44,235 nucleotides of DNA, from assembly GCA_945828315.1 (NCBI GenBank), contig CALZQA010000013.1, positions 1-44,235 of the forward strand. The letters run 5' to 3'. Source of the stretch: an uncultured bacterium. GTDB taxonomy: Bacteria; Bacillota; Clostridia; Lachnospirales; Lachnospiraceae. A program made the translations under genes and the position numbers. The notes under the pieces are model-generated. The model was not told the DNA's origin. It saw only the letters and a list, made by a program, of their open reading frames with translations, and did no database searches. Position 1 is the stretch's first letter; each line of letters starts with the position of its first letter. Shown here one piece after another: positions 8,669 to 17,520 of the stretch.

Positions 8669-9535
8669 TCAGCGCTCCCATCTTCCGCTGGCACCACAGG
8701 GCAGTACCAGTCCGTTTCCGGTGACCGGGAGACCGATCTCGCCGGCATTTACTGTGCCGCTCCATTTTTTCAGTTCCAGGGACAGCATGTATGCAAGTAC
8801 GGCTGGCTGCAGACCGGTTGTATAACTATTAATAAGAAAGAACAGAGGTTCATCGCTCAACAGCTGTGTGCACAGCTGGATGAGAGGATGGACCTTTTCT
8901 TCTATTTTCCAGATCTCGCCCTTGGGACCTCTGCCGTAAGAGGGCGGATCCATGATGATGGCATCATAGGTCTTGCCACGGCGGATCTCGCGCTCGACAA
9001 ATTTGACACAGTCATCAACGATCCAGCGGATCGGCGCATCACCCAGTCCGGAGCTGACGGCATTTTCCTTTGCCCAGGTCACCATTCCCTTGGACGCATC
9101 CACATGTGTGACTGATGCGCCGGCAGCAGCCGCTGCGATCGTGGCACCTCCGGTGTAGGCAAACAGGTTTAAGACCCGGATGGGCCGGCCGGCTGTGCGG
9201 ATCTTTTCGGAAAACCAGTCCCAGTTTGTCGCCTGTTCAGGGAAGAGCCCGGTATGCTTGAAGCTGAAGGGCTTTAAGTTGAAGGTCAGGGCATGTCCTT
9301 CCAACGGATACTCGATCGTCCACTGTTCCGGAAGATCAAAAAACTCCCAGCTTCCGCCGCCCTTGGCGCTGCGGTGGTAATGTCCGTTCAACTGCTTCCA
9401 GCGCTTGTCCTGAGCCGTGTTCCAGATGACCTGCGGATCTGGTCTGCGCAGGATATAAGATCCCCAGCGCTCCAGCTTCTCTCCGTTGCTCGTATCCAGT
9501 ACTTCATAGTCATTCCATCTATCTGCGATCCACAT
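8669..9535 (-). CDS. Class I SAM-dependent methyltransferase (RlmI/PF10672-like)
   Basis: The 288-residue protein has an N-terminal beta-rich region with W, Y and R-rich motifs (about 1-100), then a Rossmann methyltransferase fold: motif I in VLNLFAYTGGATIAAAA (near residue 120), an acidic residue in THVDASKG, and motif IV DPPSYGRG near residue 197. DPP(S/F)Y is typical of RNA base methyltransferases of the RlmI/RlmK type, so a cytosine or guanine in rRNA is the likely target; the exact target is unknown. It is the only convincing minus-strand gene here. AAAGGA precedes the start. It converges with the C_GCAxxG_C_C gene, separated by 44 bases. Confidence 0.85.
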   Translation of the reverse strand: MWIADRWNDYEVLDTSNGEKLERWGSYILRRPDPQVIWNTAQDKRWKQLNGHYHRSAKGGGSWEFFDLPEQWTIEYPLEGHALTFNLKPFSFKHTGLFPEQATNWDWFSEKIRTAGRPIRVLNLFAYTGGATIAAAAAGASVTHVDASKGMVTWAKENAVSSGLGDAPIRWIVDDCVKFVEREIRRGKTYDAIIMDPPSYGRGPKGEIWKIEEKVHPLIQLCTQLLSDEPLFFLINSYTTGLQPAVLAYMLSLELKKWSGTVNAGEIGLPVTGNGLVLPCGASGRWER

Positions 9536-9601
9536 GTGTGTATTTCCTTTCTTAACGATTCGTAATTCTTTCGTATCTGTTCAGTACCTTCACAGAAACG
9601 A

Positions 9602-9643
9602 TGCAAAAATGCATGAAAATTGCTTCGCAATGGCATTTTTGCA
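9602..9643. terminator. Terminator-like hairpin upstream of the methyltransferase gene
   Basis: Eleven-base perfect arms TGCAAAAATGC (9602-9612) and GCATTTTTGCA (9633-9643) enclose an inner ATTGC-TTC-GCAAT helix. The A/T-rich arms could give a U-rich 3' end in either direction. It separates the minus-strand methyltransferase from the S10 leader region. Confidence 0.45.
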
Positions 9644-9784
9644 CTCCTGAATCATACTATCACGGTCTCAGCAGTAAATGCTTCGACCTGTCCTGAACAG
9701 TTACATTCTTTCTATATTATATATAGAAGCAACGCATGCGTCAAACGAAAATGTATGTGTGTTTGTTGTGCTGCTGATAACTAT

Positions 9785-9953
9785 AGAGCCGGAAGATGCT
9801 TTGCAAGTCATTTGTGCGACCGGGGTGCGCGTGGATATATTTGGAAGATATCATATAACACGGCATCAGAGAAAATCTGTTTTTGATTTTACTCTGTGCC
9901 GCCCCGCGCGTGTTCCCGCGGAGCGCAACGGACTGCAAAGTATCTCCGGCTCT
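9785..9953. ncRNA. Candidate structured RNA, long imperfect hairpin of 169 nt
   Basis: The two ends are extended inverted repeats. AGAGCCGG, AGAT, CTTTGC, AGTC and TTG on the left arm (from 9785) match in order on the right arm (ending CCGGCTCT at 9953), with single-base bulges. A G/C helix (9827-9834 with 9904-9910) continues inward. An apical helix pairs CGGCA, CAGAG and AAAATC (9861-9877) with GATTTT, CTCTG and TGCCG (9885-9901) around a seven-base loop. No convincing coding frame crosses it. The overall rod shape recalls 6S-like RNAs, but no 6S sequence signature was recognised and the strand is unknown. A selfish inverted repeat is the alternative. Confidence 0.4.
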
Positions 9954-9960
9954 GTGATTG

Positions 9961-9990
9961 TTGGATTGTACTTAAAAAAATACAATCCAA
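9961..9990. repeat. Perfect 10-bp inverted repeat upstream of the S10 promoter
   Basis: TTGGATTGTA (9961-9970) and TACAATCCAA (9981-9990) flank a ten-base A-rich loop. There is no T-run on the plus strand after it. It may be the 3' end of the preceding structured element or a protein-binding site. Confidence 0.4.
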
Positions 9991-10004
9991 AATACACATT
10001 TCTC

Positions 10005-10033
10005 TTGCATATCCTGAAAAATCCATGTATACT
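10005..10033 (+). promoter_or_regulatory. Promoter of the S10 operon
   Basis: TTGCAT (10005-10010) and TATACT (10028-10033) are spaced by exactly 17 bases, a near-consensus sigma-A promoter. Transcription would start near 10040 and give a leader of about 270 nt before rpsJ. Confidence 0.7.
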
Positions 10034-10039
10034 TTTACT

Positions 10040-10308
10040 TGCTGTGGCATGATAGCTATGAAGCGTGAGGTTGCTGCCCTATGTGGCAGGTTTTCCGTGG
10101 AGCGAATGTCAAGTTAGGAAACTGGCGACAAGTCACTGTACCAAGCAAAAATGTCTACAAAGAGTAGAAACAACGTGTGAAGAGGTAGTATTAAGGAATC
10201 CTCCCACTAGCGTGGGTCCCTCCTTAAAACTGTGACACACACGGAGAAGTGTACAGTCACCGCTTGTCGTACTGAATTTAAAAGTGCGAAAAGGAGGCGA
10301 CTTTTTTT
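10040..10308 (+). promoter_or_regulatory. Structured 5' leader of the S10 operon with competing pairings
   Basis: Two local hairpins, TGTC/AGTT with AACT/GACA (10107-10130) and GTGAC/ACAC with GTGT/GTCAC (10232-10260), share bases with a long-range helix in which CGACAAG and ACTGTAC (10126-10141) pair with GTACAGT and CTTGTCG (10251-10269). Between them a separate hairpin pairs TTAAGGA and CCCAC with GTGGG and TCCTTAA (10191-10227). Just before rpsJ, AAAGT(g)CG and CGACTTT enclose the AAGGAGG ribosome-binding site in a loop, followed by a T-run (to 10308). The layout suggests control of rpsJ and operon expression. L4-type feedback is known for some S10 leaders; the ligand here is not known. 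Confidence 0.6.
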
Positions 10309-10620
10309 ATGGCAAGTCAAACAATGAGAATCATCTTAAAGGCGTATGATCACGAGCTGGTAGATGCATCCGCAAAGAAAATCATCGAGACCGTAAAGAA
10401 GAACGGAGCGCAGGTGAGCGGACCCGTACCTCTTCCTACTAAAAAGGAAGTAGTTACCATTTTACGTGCAGTACACAAGTACAAATATTCACGTGAGCAG
10501 TTCGAGCAGAGAACCCACAAGAGACTCATCGATATCATTGCTCCCACACAGAAGACTGTAGATGCATTATCAAGATTAGAGATGCCTGCAGGTGTGAACA
10601 TCGATATCAAAATGAAGTAG
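10309..10620 (+). CDS. rpsJ: 30S ribosomal protein S10
   Basis: The 103-residue protein matches S10 throughout, including a long beta-hairpin region and the typical GVNIDIKMK-like C-terminus. S10 sits in the 30S head and, as NusE, binds NusB in transcription antitermination. The ATG is 11 bases after AAGGAGG, which lies in the loop of a small hairpin, so translation may be controlled. It is the first gene of the S10 operon. Three short hairpins separate it from rplC. Confidence 0.97.
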   Translation: MASQTMRIILKAYDHELVDASAKKIIETVKKNGAQVSGPVPLPTKKEVVTILRAVHKYKYSREQFEQRTHKRLIDIIAPTQKTVDALSRLEMPAGVNIDIKMK

Positions 10621-10685
10621 GAAGTCTACCCTGACTTCTAGAATGAACGCGAAAGCGTTCCGCTGTAGAAACGCGGCAAAGCCGC
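10621..10685 (+). promoter_or_regulatory. Three tandem hairpins between rpsJ and rplC
   Basis: In order: GAAGTC/GACTTC (10621-10638), GAACGC-GAAA-GCGTTC with a GNRA tetraloop (10645-10660), and GCGGC-AAA-GCCGC (10673-10685). None has a T-run, so these are more likely RNA stability or processing elements than terminators. Confidence 0.55.
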
Positions 10686-10700
10686 AACAGGAGGTATAAC

Positions 10701-11384
10701 ATGAATAAAGCAATCTTAGCAACAAAGGTCGGAATGACCCAGATCTTCAATGCTGACGGAGTATTAACTCCCGTAACAGTATTACAGGCTGGTCCTTGCG
10801 TTGTTACTCAGGTGAAGACCGTAGAGAACGACGGATACAGCGCTGTACAGGTTGGTTTCGTTGACAAGAAGGAAAAGGTAGTCAACAAGGATGCCAACGG
10901 CAAGAAAGAGATCCGCCATCGTCATGGCGTAAACAAGCCTGAGAAAGGACACTTTGACAAGGCCGGTGTTTCAGGCAAGAGATTTGTAAGAGAGTTCAAG
11001 TTTGATAACGCTGCTGATTACAATCTGGCAGACGAGATCAAGGCTGACATCTTTGCAGAGGGCGACAAGGTTGACGCTACTGCAATTTCAAAAGGAAAAG
11101 GTTTCCAGGGCGCTATCAAGAGATTAGGCCAGCACAGAGGACCCATGGCTCATGGTTCTAAGTTCCATCGCCATCAGGGATCAAACGGTGCCTGCTCATC
11201 TCCCAGCCGTGTATTTAAGGGAAAAGGAATGCCCGGTCACATGGGAAGCGTACAGGTAACTGTACAGAACCTTGAGATCGTAAAGGTAGATGCAGAGAAC
11301 AATCTGCTTTTAGTTAAGGGCTCAGTTCCCGGACCTAAGAAATGCTTAGTAACAATCAAAGAGACAGTAAAAGCTGGTAAATAG
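10701..11384 (+). CDS. rplC: 50S ribosomal protein L3
   Basis: The 227-residue protein is L3, recognised by the opening [13 protein letters not shown] and the conserved glycine/histidine loop near residues 140-170 containing HRHQGSNG, which reaches toward the peptidyl transferase centre. It is somewhat longer than the usual 205-215 residues. AGGAGG lies seven bases before the ATG. It is the second S10-operon gene, and rplD begins 29 bases after its stop. Confidence 0.97.
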   Translation: MNKAILATKVGMTQIFNADGVLTPVTVLQAGPCVVTQVKTVENDGYSAVQVGFVDKKEKVVNKDANGKKEIRHRHGVNKPEKGHFDKAGVSGKRFVREFKFDNAADYNLADEIKADIFAEGDKVDATAISKGKGFQGAIKRLGQHRGPMAHGSKFHRHQGSNGACSSPSRVFKGKGMPGHMGSVQVTVQNLEIVKVDAENNLLLVKGSVPGPKKCLVTIKETVKAGK

Positions 11385-11413
11385 TGCTTATTTGGGAAAG
11401 GAGGAATCAGGCA

Positions 11414-12034
11414 ATGGCTAACGTAGCTGTTTATAATATGGAAGGCAAGGAAGTTGGAAAGCTGGACTTAAATGACGCAGTATTTGGCGTAGAAGTGAAC
11501 GAGCATCTCGTACACATGGCAGTTCTTCAGCAGCTTGCAAACAATCGTCAGGGAACACAGAAGGCAAAGACACGTTCTGAAGTTCGTGGCGGTGGAAGAA
11601 AACCTTGGAGACAGAAGGGTACCGGTCATGCAAGACAGGGATCTACCAGAGCTCCTCAGTGGACCGGCGGCGGAGTTGTATTCGCACCCGTTCCCCGCGA
11701 TTACTCTTTCAAGATCAACAAGAAAGAGAAGAGAGCAGCATTAAAGTCTGCTTTGACATCCAGAGTTCAGGAGAACAAGCTGATCGTTGTTGACGAGTTA
11801 AAGCTGGATGAGATCAAGACCAAGCAGTTCGCTCAGGTTATGAAAAACTTAAACGTTGACAAGGCACTGGTTGTCATCAACGACAATGACCAGAACATCG
11901 TGATGAGCGCAAAGAACATCCCGACTGTAAAGGTTGCACAGACCAACACCATCAACGTATTTGACATCTTAAAGTACAGCACCGTAGTAGTGACCAAGGA
12001 TGCTGTAGCAACCATCGAGGAGGTGTATGCATAA
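11414..12034 (+). CDS. rplD: 50S ribosomal protein L4
   Basis: The 206-residue protein is L4, with the conserved exit-tunnel loop ([19 protein letters not shown], about residues 60-78). The ATG at 11414 is chosen over an upstream in-frame TTG at 11384 because AAAGGAGGA lies eight bases before it and the sequence then starts as L4 normally does. L4 can regulate S10 operons in some bacteria. Its stop overlaps the rplW start by one base (TAATG). Confidence 0.96.
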   Translation: MANVAVYNMEGKEVGKLDLNDAVFGVEVNEHLVHMAVLQQLANNRQGTQKAKTRSEVRGGGRKPWRQKGTGHARQGSTRAPQWTGGGVVFAPVPRDYSFKINKKEKRAALKSALTSRVQENKLIVVDELKLDEIKTKQFAQVMKNLNVDKALVVINDNDQNIVMSAKNIPTVKVAQTNTINVFDILKYSTVVVTKDAVATIEEVYA

Positions 12035-12333
12035 TGGCAAACGTACAGTATTATGACGTAATCCTCTCTCCGGTAGTTACCGAGAAGAGTATGAATGCGA
12101 TGGCTGAAAAGAAGTACACTTTCTATGTTCATCCGGAAGCAAACAAGACCATGATCAAAGAAGCAGTTGAGAAGATGTTCGAAGGCACAAAGGTTGAAAA
12201 GGTAAACACCATGAACCTTGACGGCAAGAACAAGAGACGCGGCATGACCGTTGGAAAGACTGCAAAGAAGAAGAAAGCAATCGTTCAGTTGACTGAGGAC
12301 AGCGCTGATATCGAGATCTTCAGCGGATTATAA
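12034..12333 (+). CDS. rplW: 50S ribosomal protein L23
   Basis: The 99-residue protein is L23, with [12 protein letters not shown] near the start and a KKKKAIVQL segment near the end. L23 lines the tunnel exit and docks trigger factor and SRP. It starts on the last base of the rplD stop codon, so translation is probably coupled. A GCGTC-agaaaa-GACGC hairpin (12348-12363) lies between it and rplB. Confidence 0.96.
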   Translation: MANVQYYDVILSPVVTEKSMNAMAEKKYTFYVHPEANKTMIKEAVEKMFEGTKVEKVNTMNLDGKNKRRGMTVGKTAKKKKAIVQLTEDSADIEIFSGL

Positions 12334-12347
12334 GATTCGCACACTAT

Positions 12348-12363
12348 GCGTCAGAAAAGACGC
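12348..12363 (+). promoter_or_regulatory. Short hairpin between rplW and rplB
   Basis: Five-base perfect arms GCGTC and GACGC enclose a six-base loop in the 73-base gap before rplB. There is no T-run, so termination is unlikely. Confidence 0.4.
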
Positions 12364-12406
12364 GATAATAAAAACATTGTAACGAGAGTTTGAAAGGAGA
12401 ACGACA

Positions 12407-13255
12407 ATGGGAATTAAGACATATAATCCCTATACACCTTCCAGAAGAAACATGACTGGATCTGATTTCTCTGAGATCACTAAGAAGACACCTGAGAAGT
12501 CCCTGCTCGTATCTATTCCGAAGCACTCAGGACGTAACAATCAGGGTAAGATCACTGTGAGACATCAGGGTGGCGGAAGCAAGAAGAAATACAGAATCGT
12601 AGATTTTAAGAGAAATAAAGACGGAATCCCTGCAAAGGTTATCGGTATCGAGTACGATCCGAACAGAACAGCAAACATTGCACTGATCTGCTACGCAGAC
12701 GGTCAGAAGGCATACATCCTCGCTCCCGAGGGACTGACCGATGGCATGACTGTTATGAACGGCGCAGAGGCAGAGGTAAGAGTTGGTAACTGCTTACCGT
12801 TAGAGAACATCCCGGTTGGTACTCAGGTACACAACATTGAGTTATATGCCGGCAAGGGCGGCCAGATGGTTCGTTCCGCTGGTATGAGCGCACAGCTCAT
12901 GGCTAAGGAAGGAAAGTACGCAACACTTCGTCTTCCCTCCGGTGAGATGAGAATGGTTCCTCTGAACTGCAGAGCAACCGTTGGAGTAGTTGGAAATGGT
13001 GATCACAATCTGGTGAAGATCGGTAAAGCCGGACGTAAGCGTCACATGGGTATCAGACCTACTGTTCGTGGTTCTGTTATGAACCCGAATGACCATCCTC
13101 ATGGAGGTGGTGAGGGTAGAGCACCTATCGGTCGTCCCGGTCCTTGTACACCTTGGGGCAAGCCTGCTCTTGGACTTAAGACACGTAAGAAGAAGAAAGC
13201 TTCTAACAAACTGATCGTAAGAAGAAGAGATGGTAGAGCCATCAAGACTAAATAG
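12407..13255 (+). CDS. rplB: 50S ribosomal protein L2
   Basis: The 282-residue protein is L2, with the C-terminal [20 protein letters not shown] loop (near residues 225-245) that carries the conserved histidine close to the peptidyl transferase centre. It is slightly longer than the usual 275 residues. AAAGGAG precedes the ATG. The rpsS gene follows after 10 bases, so the genes are closely packed. Confidence 0.97.
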   Translation: MGIKTYNPYTPSRRNMTGSDFSEITKKTPEKSLLVSIPKHSGRNNQGKITVRHQGGGSKKKYRIVDFKRNKDGIPAKVIGIEYDPNRTANIALICYADGQKAYILAPEGLTDGMTVMNGAEAEVRVGNCLPLENIPVGTQVHNIELYAGKGGQMVRSAGMSAQLMAKEGKYATLRLPSGEMRMVPLNCRATVGVVGNGDHNLVKIGKAGRKRHMGIRPTVRGSVMNPNDHPHGGGEGRAPIGRPGPCTPWGKPALGLKTRKKKKASNKLIVRRRDGRAIKTK

Positions 13256-13265
13256 GAGGTAAGAT

Positions 13266-13547
13266 ATGTCTAGATCACTGAAAAAAGGACCTTTCGCAGA
13301 CGCAAGCCTGTTAAAGAAAGTAGATGCTATGAACGCTTCTGGTGATAAGAGCGTTATTAAGACCTGGTCACGCCGTTCCACAATCTTCCCTTCCTTCGTT
13401 GGACACACAATCGCTGTTCATGACGGAAGAAAGCATGTGCCGGTATATGTGACTGAGGATATGGTTGGTCACAAGCTTGGCGAGTTCGTTGCTACCAGAA
13501 CCTACAGAGGTCACGGTAAGGACGAGAAGAAGTCAGGAGTAAGATAA
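13266..13547 (+). CDS. rpsS: 30S ribosomal protein S19
   Basis: The 93-residue protein is S19, with the opening RSLKKGPF, a central [20 protein letters not shown] and a GHKLGEF segment. S19 pairs with S13 in the 30S head. AGGAGG overlaps the end of rplB and lies seven bases before the ATG. It has the normal S10-operon position between L2 and L22. Confidence 0.97.
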   Translation: MSRSLKKGPFADASLLKKVDAMNASGDKSVIKTWSRRSTIFPSFVGHTIAVHDGRKHVPVYVTEDMVGHKLGEFVATRTYRGHGKDEKKSGVR

Positions 13548-13570
13548 ATATTTGAAAGGAGGTTCTAGTC

Positions 13571-13957
13571 ATGGCTAAAGGACATAGATCCCAGATTAAG
13601 AGAGAAAGAAATGCAAACAAAGATACCAGACCTTCTGCAAAGTTATCTTATGCAAGAATGTCTGTTCAGAAAGCTGGATTTGTATTAGATGCCATTCGTG
13701 GAAAGGATGTTGATACCGCACTGGCTATCGTGACATACAATCCCAGATATGCGTCAAGCGTTATTGAGAAGCTGTTAAAGTCAGCAATCGCAAACGCTGA
13801 GAACAACAACGGAATGAAGAGAGAAGATCTCTACGTTGAGGAGTGCTACGCAAACAAAGGACCTACAATGAAGAGAATCAGACCGAGAGCACAGGGTAGA
13901 GCTTATCGCATCGAGAAGAGAATGAGCCACATCACAATCGTGCTGAATGAAAGATAG
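13571..13957 (+). CDS. rplV: 50S ribosomal protein L22
   Basis: The 128-residue protein is L22, with the tunnel-lining hairpin around PTMKRIRPRAQGRAYRI (about residues 95-115) and the C-terminus SHITIVLNE. An N-terminal extension makes it longer than the 110-115 residue forms. AAAGGAGG precedes the ATG. It lies 23 bases after rpsS and 10 before rpsC. L22 contacts nascent chains and is a known site of macrolide-resistance changes in other species. Confidence 0.97.
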   Translation: MAKGHRSQIKRERNANKDTRPSAKLSYARMSVQKAGFVLDAIRGKDVDTALAIVTYNPRYASSVIEKLLKSAIANAENNNGMKREDLYVEECYANKGPTMKRIRPRAQGRAYRIEKRMSHITIVLNER

Positions 13958-13967
13958 GAGGTAGGAC

Positions 13968-14624
13968 ATGGGACAGAAAGTAAATCCTCATGGCTTAAGA
14001 GTCGGAGTAATCAAAGATTGGGACTCTAAGTGGTATGCAGAGGCTGACTTCGCAGACAACTTAATCGAAGATCATGAGATCAGAAAGTTCTTAAAGAAAA
14101 AATTATATGCAGCAGGCATCTCAAAGATTGAGATCGAGCGTGCATCTGACCGTGTAAAGGTAATCGTTTATACCGCAAAGCCCGGTGTTGTTATCGGTAA
14201 AGGCGGCGCTGAGATCGAGAAGATCAAGGCAGAAGTACAGAAGCTGACAACCAAGAAGCTGGTTGTTGACATCAAAGAGGTCAAGAGACCTGACAAGGAT
14301 GCACAGTTAGTAGCTGAGAACATCGCTCAGCAGTTAGAAAACCGTGTATCTTTCCGTAGAGCAATGAAGTCCTGCATGAGCAGAACCATGAAGGCCGGCG
14401 CACTTGGAATCAAGGCAAGCTGTTCCGGACGTCTTGGTGGAGCAGATATGGCTCGTACCGAGTTCTACAACGAGGGAACCATTCCCCTTCAGACACTGCG
14501 TGCAGATATCGATTATGGATTCGCCGAGGCAGATACCACTTACGGTAAGGTTGGCGTAAAGGTATGGATCTACAAGGGCGAGGTACTTCCTAAGAAGGGT
14601 AATAAGGAAGGAGGAGCACAATAA
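13968..14624 (+). CDS. rpsC: 30S ribosomal protein S3
   Basis: The 218-residue protein is S3, opening [15 protein letters not shown] and containing a KH-type RNA-binding domain with [13 protein letters not shown] (about residues 60-90). S3 forms part of the mRNA entry tunnel. AGGAGG lies six bases before the ATG. Its TAA overlaps the rplP ATG by one base, a coupled arrangement. Confidence 0.97.
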   Translation: MGQKVNPHGLRVGVIKDWDSKWYAEADFADNLIEDHEIRKFLKKKLYAAGISKIEIERASDRVKVIVYTAKPGVVIGKGGAEIEKIKAEVQKLTTKKLVVDIKEVKRPDKDAQLVAENIAQQLENRVSFRRAMKSCMSRTMKAGALGIKASCSGRLGGADMARTEFYNEGTIPLQTLRADIDYGFAEADTTYGKVGVKVWIYKGEVLPKKGNKEGGAQ

Positions 14625-15061
14625 TGTTAATGCCGAAGAGAGTAAAGCGGAGAAAACAGTTCCGTGGCACTATGACAGGAAAGGCTTCCAGAGGTAACAA
14701 GATCACAAACGGTGATTATGGTATTATCGCATTGGAGCCGGCTTGGATCAAGTCAAATCAGATTGAAGCAGCCCGTATCGCTATGACCCGTTACATCAAG
14801 CGTGGTGGTAAGGTATGGATCAAGATTTTCCCTGACAAACCCGTTACAGCAAAACCTGCTGAGACTCGTATGGGTTCCGGAAAAGGAACATTGGAGTACT
14901 GGGTAGCAGTCGTTAAGCCGGGCCGTGTAATGTTCGAGATCTCAGGAGTATCTGAGGAGGTAGCTCGCGAGGCATTACGTCTGGCAACACACAAATTACC
15001 TTGCAAGTGTAAAGTAGTTTCTCGTGCAGACTTAGAAGGCGGTGAATCAAATGAAAACTAG
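14624..15061 (+). CDS. rplP: 50S ribosomal protein L16
   Basis: The 145-residue protein is L16, opening [15 protein letters not shown] with a conserved [12 protein letters not shown] segment near residue 75. It binds near the A site of the 50S subunit. The first ATG (14624) fits the family N-terminus and an AAGGAGGA site; a second ATG two codons later is less likely. Its end overlaps rpmC by 11 bases. Confidence 0.96.
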   Translation: MLMPKRVKRRKQFRGTMTGKASRGNKITNGDYGIIALEPAWIKSNQIEAARIAMTRYIKRGGKVWIKIFPDKPVTAKPAETRMGSGKGTLEYWVAVVKPGRVMFEISGVSEEVAREALRLATHKLPCKCKVVSRADLEGGESNEN

Positions 15062-15254
15062 TAAATATTTAGAAGATCTGCGTACACAGTCCGCTGACGA
15101 GCTGAATGCGCAGTTAGTAGAAGCAAAGAAGGAACTTTTCAATTTGAGATTCCAGAACGCTACGAATCAGTTAGATAACACTGGAAGAATCAAAGAAGTA
15201 AGAAAAAATATTGCCAGAATTCAGACTATCATCACTGAAAAGGCGAATGCATAA
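15051..15254 (+). CDS. rpmC: 50S ribosomal protein L29
   Basis: The 67-residue protein is L29, a two-helix protein with [17 protein letters not shown] and [12 protein letters not shown] motifs. The ATG at 15051 is preferred to the in-frame GTG at 15042 because GGCGGTGA then lies at a usable distance and the family starts near this point. It begins inside the end of rplP. L29 lies near the tunnel exit next to L23. Confidence 0.94.
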   Translation: MKTSKYLEDLRTQSADELNAQLVEAKKELFNLRFQNATNQLDNTGRIKEVRKNIARIQTIITEKANA

Positions 15255-15278
15255 TCCCAGTGAAAGGAGATCAGATCC

Positions 15279-15536
15279 GTGGAAGAAAGAAATCTTAGAA
15301 AAACACGTGTCGGCGTGGTTGTAAGCGATAAGATGGACAAGACAATCGTTGTAGCTGTAAAGGACAACGTAAGACATCCCCTGTACAATAAGATCATCAA
15401 GAAGACCTACAAGTTAAAGGCTCATGATGAGAACAATGAGTGCAAGAAGGGTGATACCGTTAAAGTAATGGAGACAAGACCTTTATCCAAAGACAAGAGA
15501 TGGAGACTTGTTGAGATTATGGAGAGAGCGAAATAA
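15279..15536 (+). CDS. rpsQ: 30S ribosomal protein S17
   Basis: The 85-residue protein is S17, with [18 protein letters not shown] and the later [17 protein letters not shown] segment (OB fold). It starts with GTG, placed ten bases after AAAGGAG, and no nearby ATG gives a full-length protein. S17 binds 16S rRNA early in assembly. Its position after L29 is standard. Confidence 0.95.
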   Translation: MEERNLRKTRVGVVVSDKMDKTIVVAVKDNVRHPLYNKIIKKTYKLKAHDENNECKKGDTVKVMETRPLSKDKRWRLVEIMERAK

Positions 15537-15554
15537 TTAAAGGAGGATACCGGC

Positions 15555-15923
15555 ATGGTACAGCAGGAAAGTAGATTAAAAGTTGCTGATAATACTGGTG
15601 CAAAGGAGTTACTGTGCATCCGTGTTATGGGCGGTTCTACAAGAAGATATGCAAACATCGGTGACATCATTACTGCCAGCGTTAAAGATGCAACACCAGG
15701 CGGCGTTGTAAAGAAAGGTGACGTTGTAAAGGCAGTTGTTGTCCGCAGCGTAAAGGGCGCTCGTCGTAAAGATGGTTCTTATATCAAGTTTGATGAGAAC
15801 GCCGCAGTTATCATCAAGGATGATAAGACTCCCAGAGGAACCCGTATTTTTGGACCAGTAGCAAGAGAGCTTCGTGAAAAGCAGTTCATGAAGATCGTTT
15901 CTCTGGCTCCGGAGGTATTATGA
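15555..15923 (+). CDS. rplN: 50S ribosomal protein L14
   Basis: The 122-residue protein is L14, opening [18 protein letters not shown] and containing the conserved [13 protein letters not shown] segment near the end. It sits at the subunit interface. AAAGGAGG precedes the ATG. Its stop codon lies inside a perfect 12-base-arm inverted repeat, listed separately. Confidence 0.97.
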   Translation: MVQQESRLKVADNTGAKELLCIRVMGGSTRRYANIGDIITASVKDATPGGVVKKGDVVKAVVVRSVKGARRKDGSYIKFDENAAVIIKDDKTPRGTRIFGPVARELREKQFMKIVSLAPEVL

Positions 15924-15947
15924 AAAGCAAGGTCGGCTTTTCATAAT
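15917..15947 (+). promoter_or_regulatory. Perfect hairpin containing the rplN stop codon
   Basis: ATTATGAAAAGC (15917-15928) and GCTTTTCATAAT (15936-15947) pair perfectly around a seven-base loop. The rplN TGA is within the left arm. No T-run follows. The hairpin could protect the upstream mRNA end or slow ribosomes or exonuclease between rplN and rplX. Confidence 0.6.
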
Positions 15948-15969
15948 CAGGTATTATAGGAGGTAGACA

Positions 15970-16281
15970 ATGGCATCATTAAAGATTAAGAAAGGCGATA
16001 CCGTTAAGGTGATCGCCGGCAAAGATAAAGACAAAGAGGGCAAGGTAATTGCCGTAGATCCTAAGAAGAATACCGTTCTGGTTGAGGGTGTGAACATGAT
16101 CACAAAGCACACCAAGCCCAGCATGGCAAACCAGCAGGGTGGTATCATTCATCAGGAAGGTCCCATTGACATTTCTAACGTAATGTACGTTCACAAGGGA
16201 AAGGCTACCCGCGTAGGCTTCAAGATGGACGGAGATAAGAAGGTACGTTTCGCAAAGTCAACCGGCGACGTTATCGACTAA
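15970..16281 (+). CDS. rplX: 50S ribosomal protein L24
   Basis: The 103-residue protein is L24, with an N-terminal KOW motif ([20 protein letters not shown], residues 6-25). L24 is an early 50S assembly initiator. AGGAGG precedes the ATG. It is placed normally between L14 and L5. Confidence 0.97.
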   Translation: MASLKIKKGDTVKVIAGKDKDKEGKVIAVDPKKNTVLVEGVNMITKHTKPSMANQQGGIIHQEGPIDISNVMYVHKGKATRVGFKMDGDKKVRFAKSTGDVID

Positions 16282-16300
16282 GTAGAGAGGAGGTCCAGAA

Positions 16301-16840
16301 GTGAGCAGATTAAGAGATCAGTACGAGAATGAGATCAAAGACGCAATGGTCAAAAAGTTTGGCTATAAAAATGTAATGGAGATTCCGAAGCTTGACAAGG
16401 TCGTAGTCAACATGGGTGTTGGCGAGGCTAAGGAGAACGCAAAGATTCTGGAGGCTGCTATGGGCGACATGGAGATCATCACCGGTCAGAAGCCTGTTGC
16501 AACCAGATCTAAGAACTCCATCGCAAACTTCAAAATCAGAGAGGGTATGCCCATCGGATGTAAAGTTACCTTAAGAGGAGAGAAGATGTATGAGTTCGTT
16601 GATCGTTTAGTGAACCTTGCATTACCTCGTGTACGTGACTTCCGTGGTGTAAACCCCAACGCTTTTGATGGCAGAGGTAACTACGCACTCGGAATCAAGG
16701 AGCAGTTGATCTTCCCTGAGATCGAGTATGACAAGATTGATAAGGTACGTGGAATGGATATTATCTTCGTTACTACCGCTAAGACCGATGAGGAAGCGCG
16801 TGAGTTATTGACCTTATTCAATATGCCGTTTGCAAAGTAG
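16301..16840 (+). CDS. rplE: 50S ribosomal protein L5
   Basis: The 179-residue protein is L5, with [15 protein letters not shown] near residue 30 and [18 protein letters not shown] in the C-terminal half. It binds 5S rRNA and contacts the P-site tRNA. It starts with GTG at a normal distance after GAGGAGG; no ATG lies close enough upstream. Its neighbours are L24 and S14. Confidence 0.96.
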   Translation: MSRLRDQYENEIKDAMVKKFGYKNVMEIPKLDKVVVNMGVGEAKENAKILEAAMGDMEIITGQKPVATRSKNSIANFKIREGMPIGCKVTLRGEKMYEFVDRLVNLALPRVRDFRGVNPNAFDGRGNYALGIKEQLIFPEIEYDKIDKVRGMDIIFVTTAKTDEEARELLTLFNMPFAK

Positions 16841-16858
16841 AAGCAGGAGGAAACTTAA

Positions 16859-17044
16859 ATGGCAAAGACATCTATGAAAATTAAGCAGCAGCGCAAACCC
16901 AAGTTCTCTACCAGAGCTTACACACGCTGTAGAGTATGCGGTCGTCCGCATTCTGTATTAAGAAAATATGGTATCTGCAGAGTATGCTTCCGCGAGATGG
17001 CATACAAGGGAGAGATCCCCGGCGTAAAGAAGGCAAGCTGGTAA
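16859..17044 (+). CDS. rpsN: 30S ribosomal protein S14, zinc-binding type
   Basis: The 61-residue protein is the short, zinc-containing S14, with two CxxC pairs in [20 protein letters not shown] (about residues 24-43). The non-zinc form is longer and lacks these cysteines. It lies 18 bases after rplE and 34 before rpsH. In Firmicutes a paralogue may replace it when zinc is scarce; none is in this window. Confidence 0.97.
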   Translation: MAKTSMKIKQQRKPKFSTRAYTRCRVCGRPHSVLRKYGICRVCFREMAYKGEIPGVKKASW

Positions 17045-17078
17045 GATACCAAAAACGAAAAGGAGGTAAATATTCATC

Positions 17079-17480
17079 ATGACAATGAGTGATCCTATTG
17101 CAGATATGCTTACAAGAATCCGTAATGCTAACACTGCAAAACATGATACAGTAGATATCCCTTCATCCAAGATCAAAGTTGCAATCGCTGACATTCTTGT
17201 TGACGAGGGATATATCGCAAAATACGACATCATTGACGAGGGAAGCTACAAGACCATGCGTGTGACCCTGAAGTATGGTGCAGACAAGAACGAGAAGATC
17301 ATCACCGGTATCAAGAGAATCTCTAAGCCGGGTCTTCGTGTGTACGCAGGAAAGGATGAGATCCCCAGCGTTCTCGGCGGACTTGGAATCGCGATCCTTT
17401 CAACAAACAAAGGCATCCTGACCGACAAAGAGGCTCGCAAGGCTCAGGTCGGCGGAGAAGTTTTAGCTTTCGTTTGGTAG
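17079..17480 (+). CDS. rpsH: 30S ribosomal protein S8
   Basis: The 133-residue protein is S8, opening [18 protein letters not shown] and ending with the [15 protein letters not shown] and GGEVLAFVW segments. S8 binds helix 21 of 16S rRNA and can repress spc operons by feedback in E. coli. AAAGGAGG precedes the ATG. A 40-base AT-rich gap separates it from rplF. Confidence 0.97.
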   Translation: MTMSDPIADMLTRIRNANTAKHDTVDIPSSKIKVAIADILVDEGYIAKYDIIDEGSYKTMRVTLKYGADKNEKIITGIKRISKPGLRVYAGKDEIPSVLGGLGIAILSTNKGILTDKEARKAQVGGEVLAFVW

Positions 17481-17520
17481 TCAACTAATCAACGTTATAT
17501 ATAATATAGGAGGTACGGGC

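Noticed and set aside
9678-10052. Plus-strand frame of 124 codons in the gap before rpsJ
   Set aside because: No ribosome-binding site, no recognisable protein sequence, and it crosses the long RNA-like inverted repeat and the S10 promoter.
12842-13408. Minus-strand frame of 188 codons
   Set aside because: Spans the rplB-rpsS junction in antisense; both genes on the plus strand are certain.
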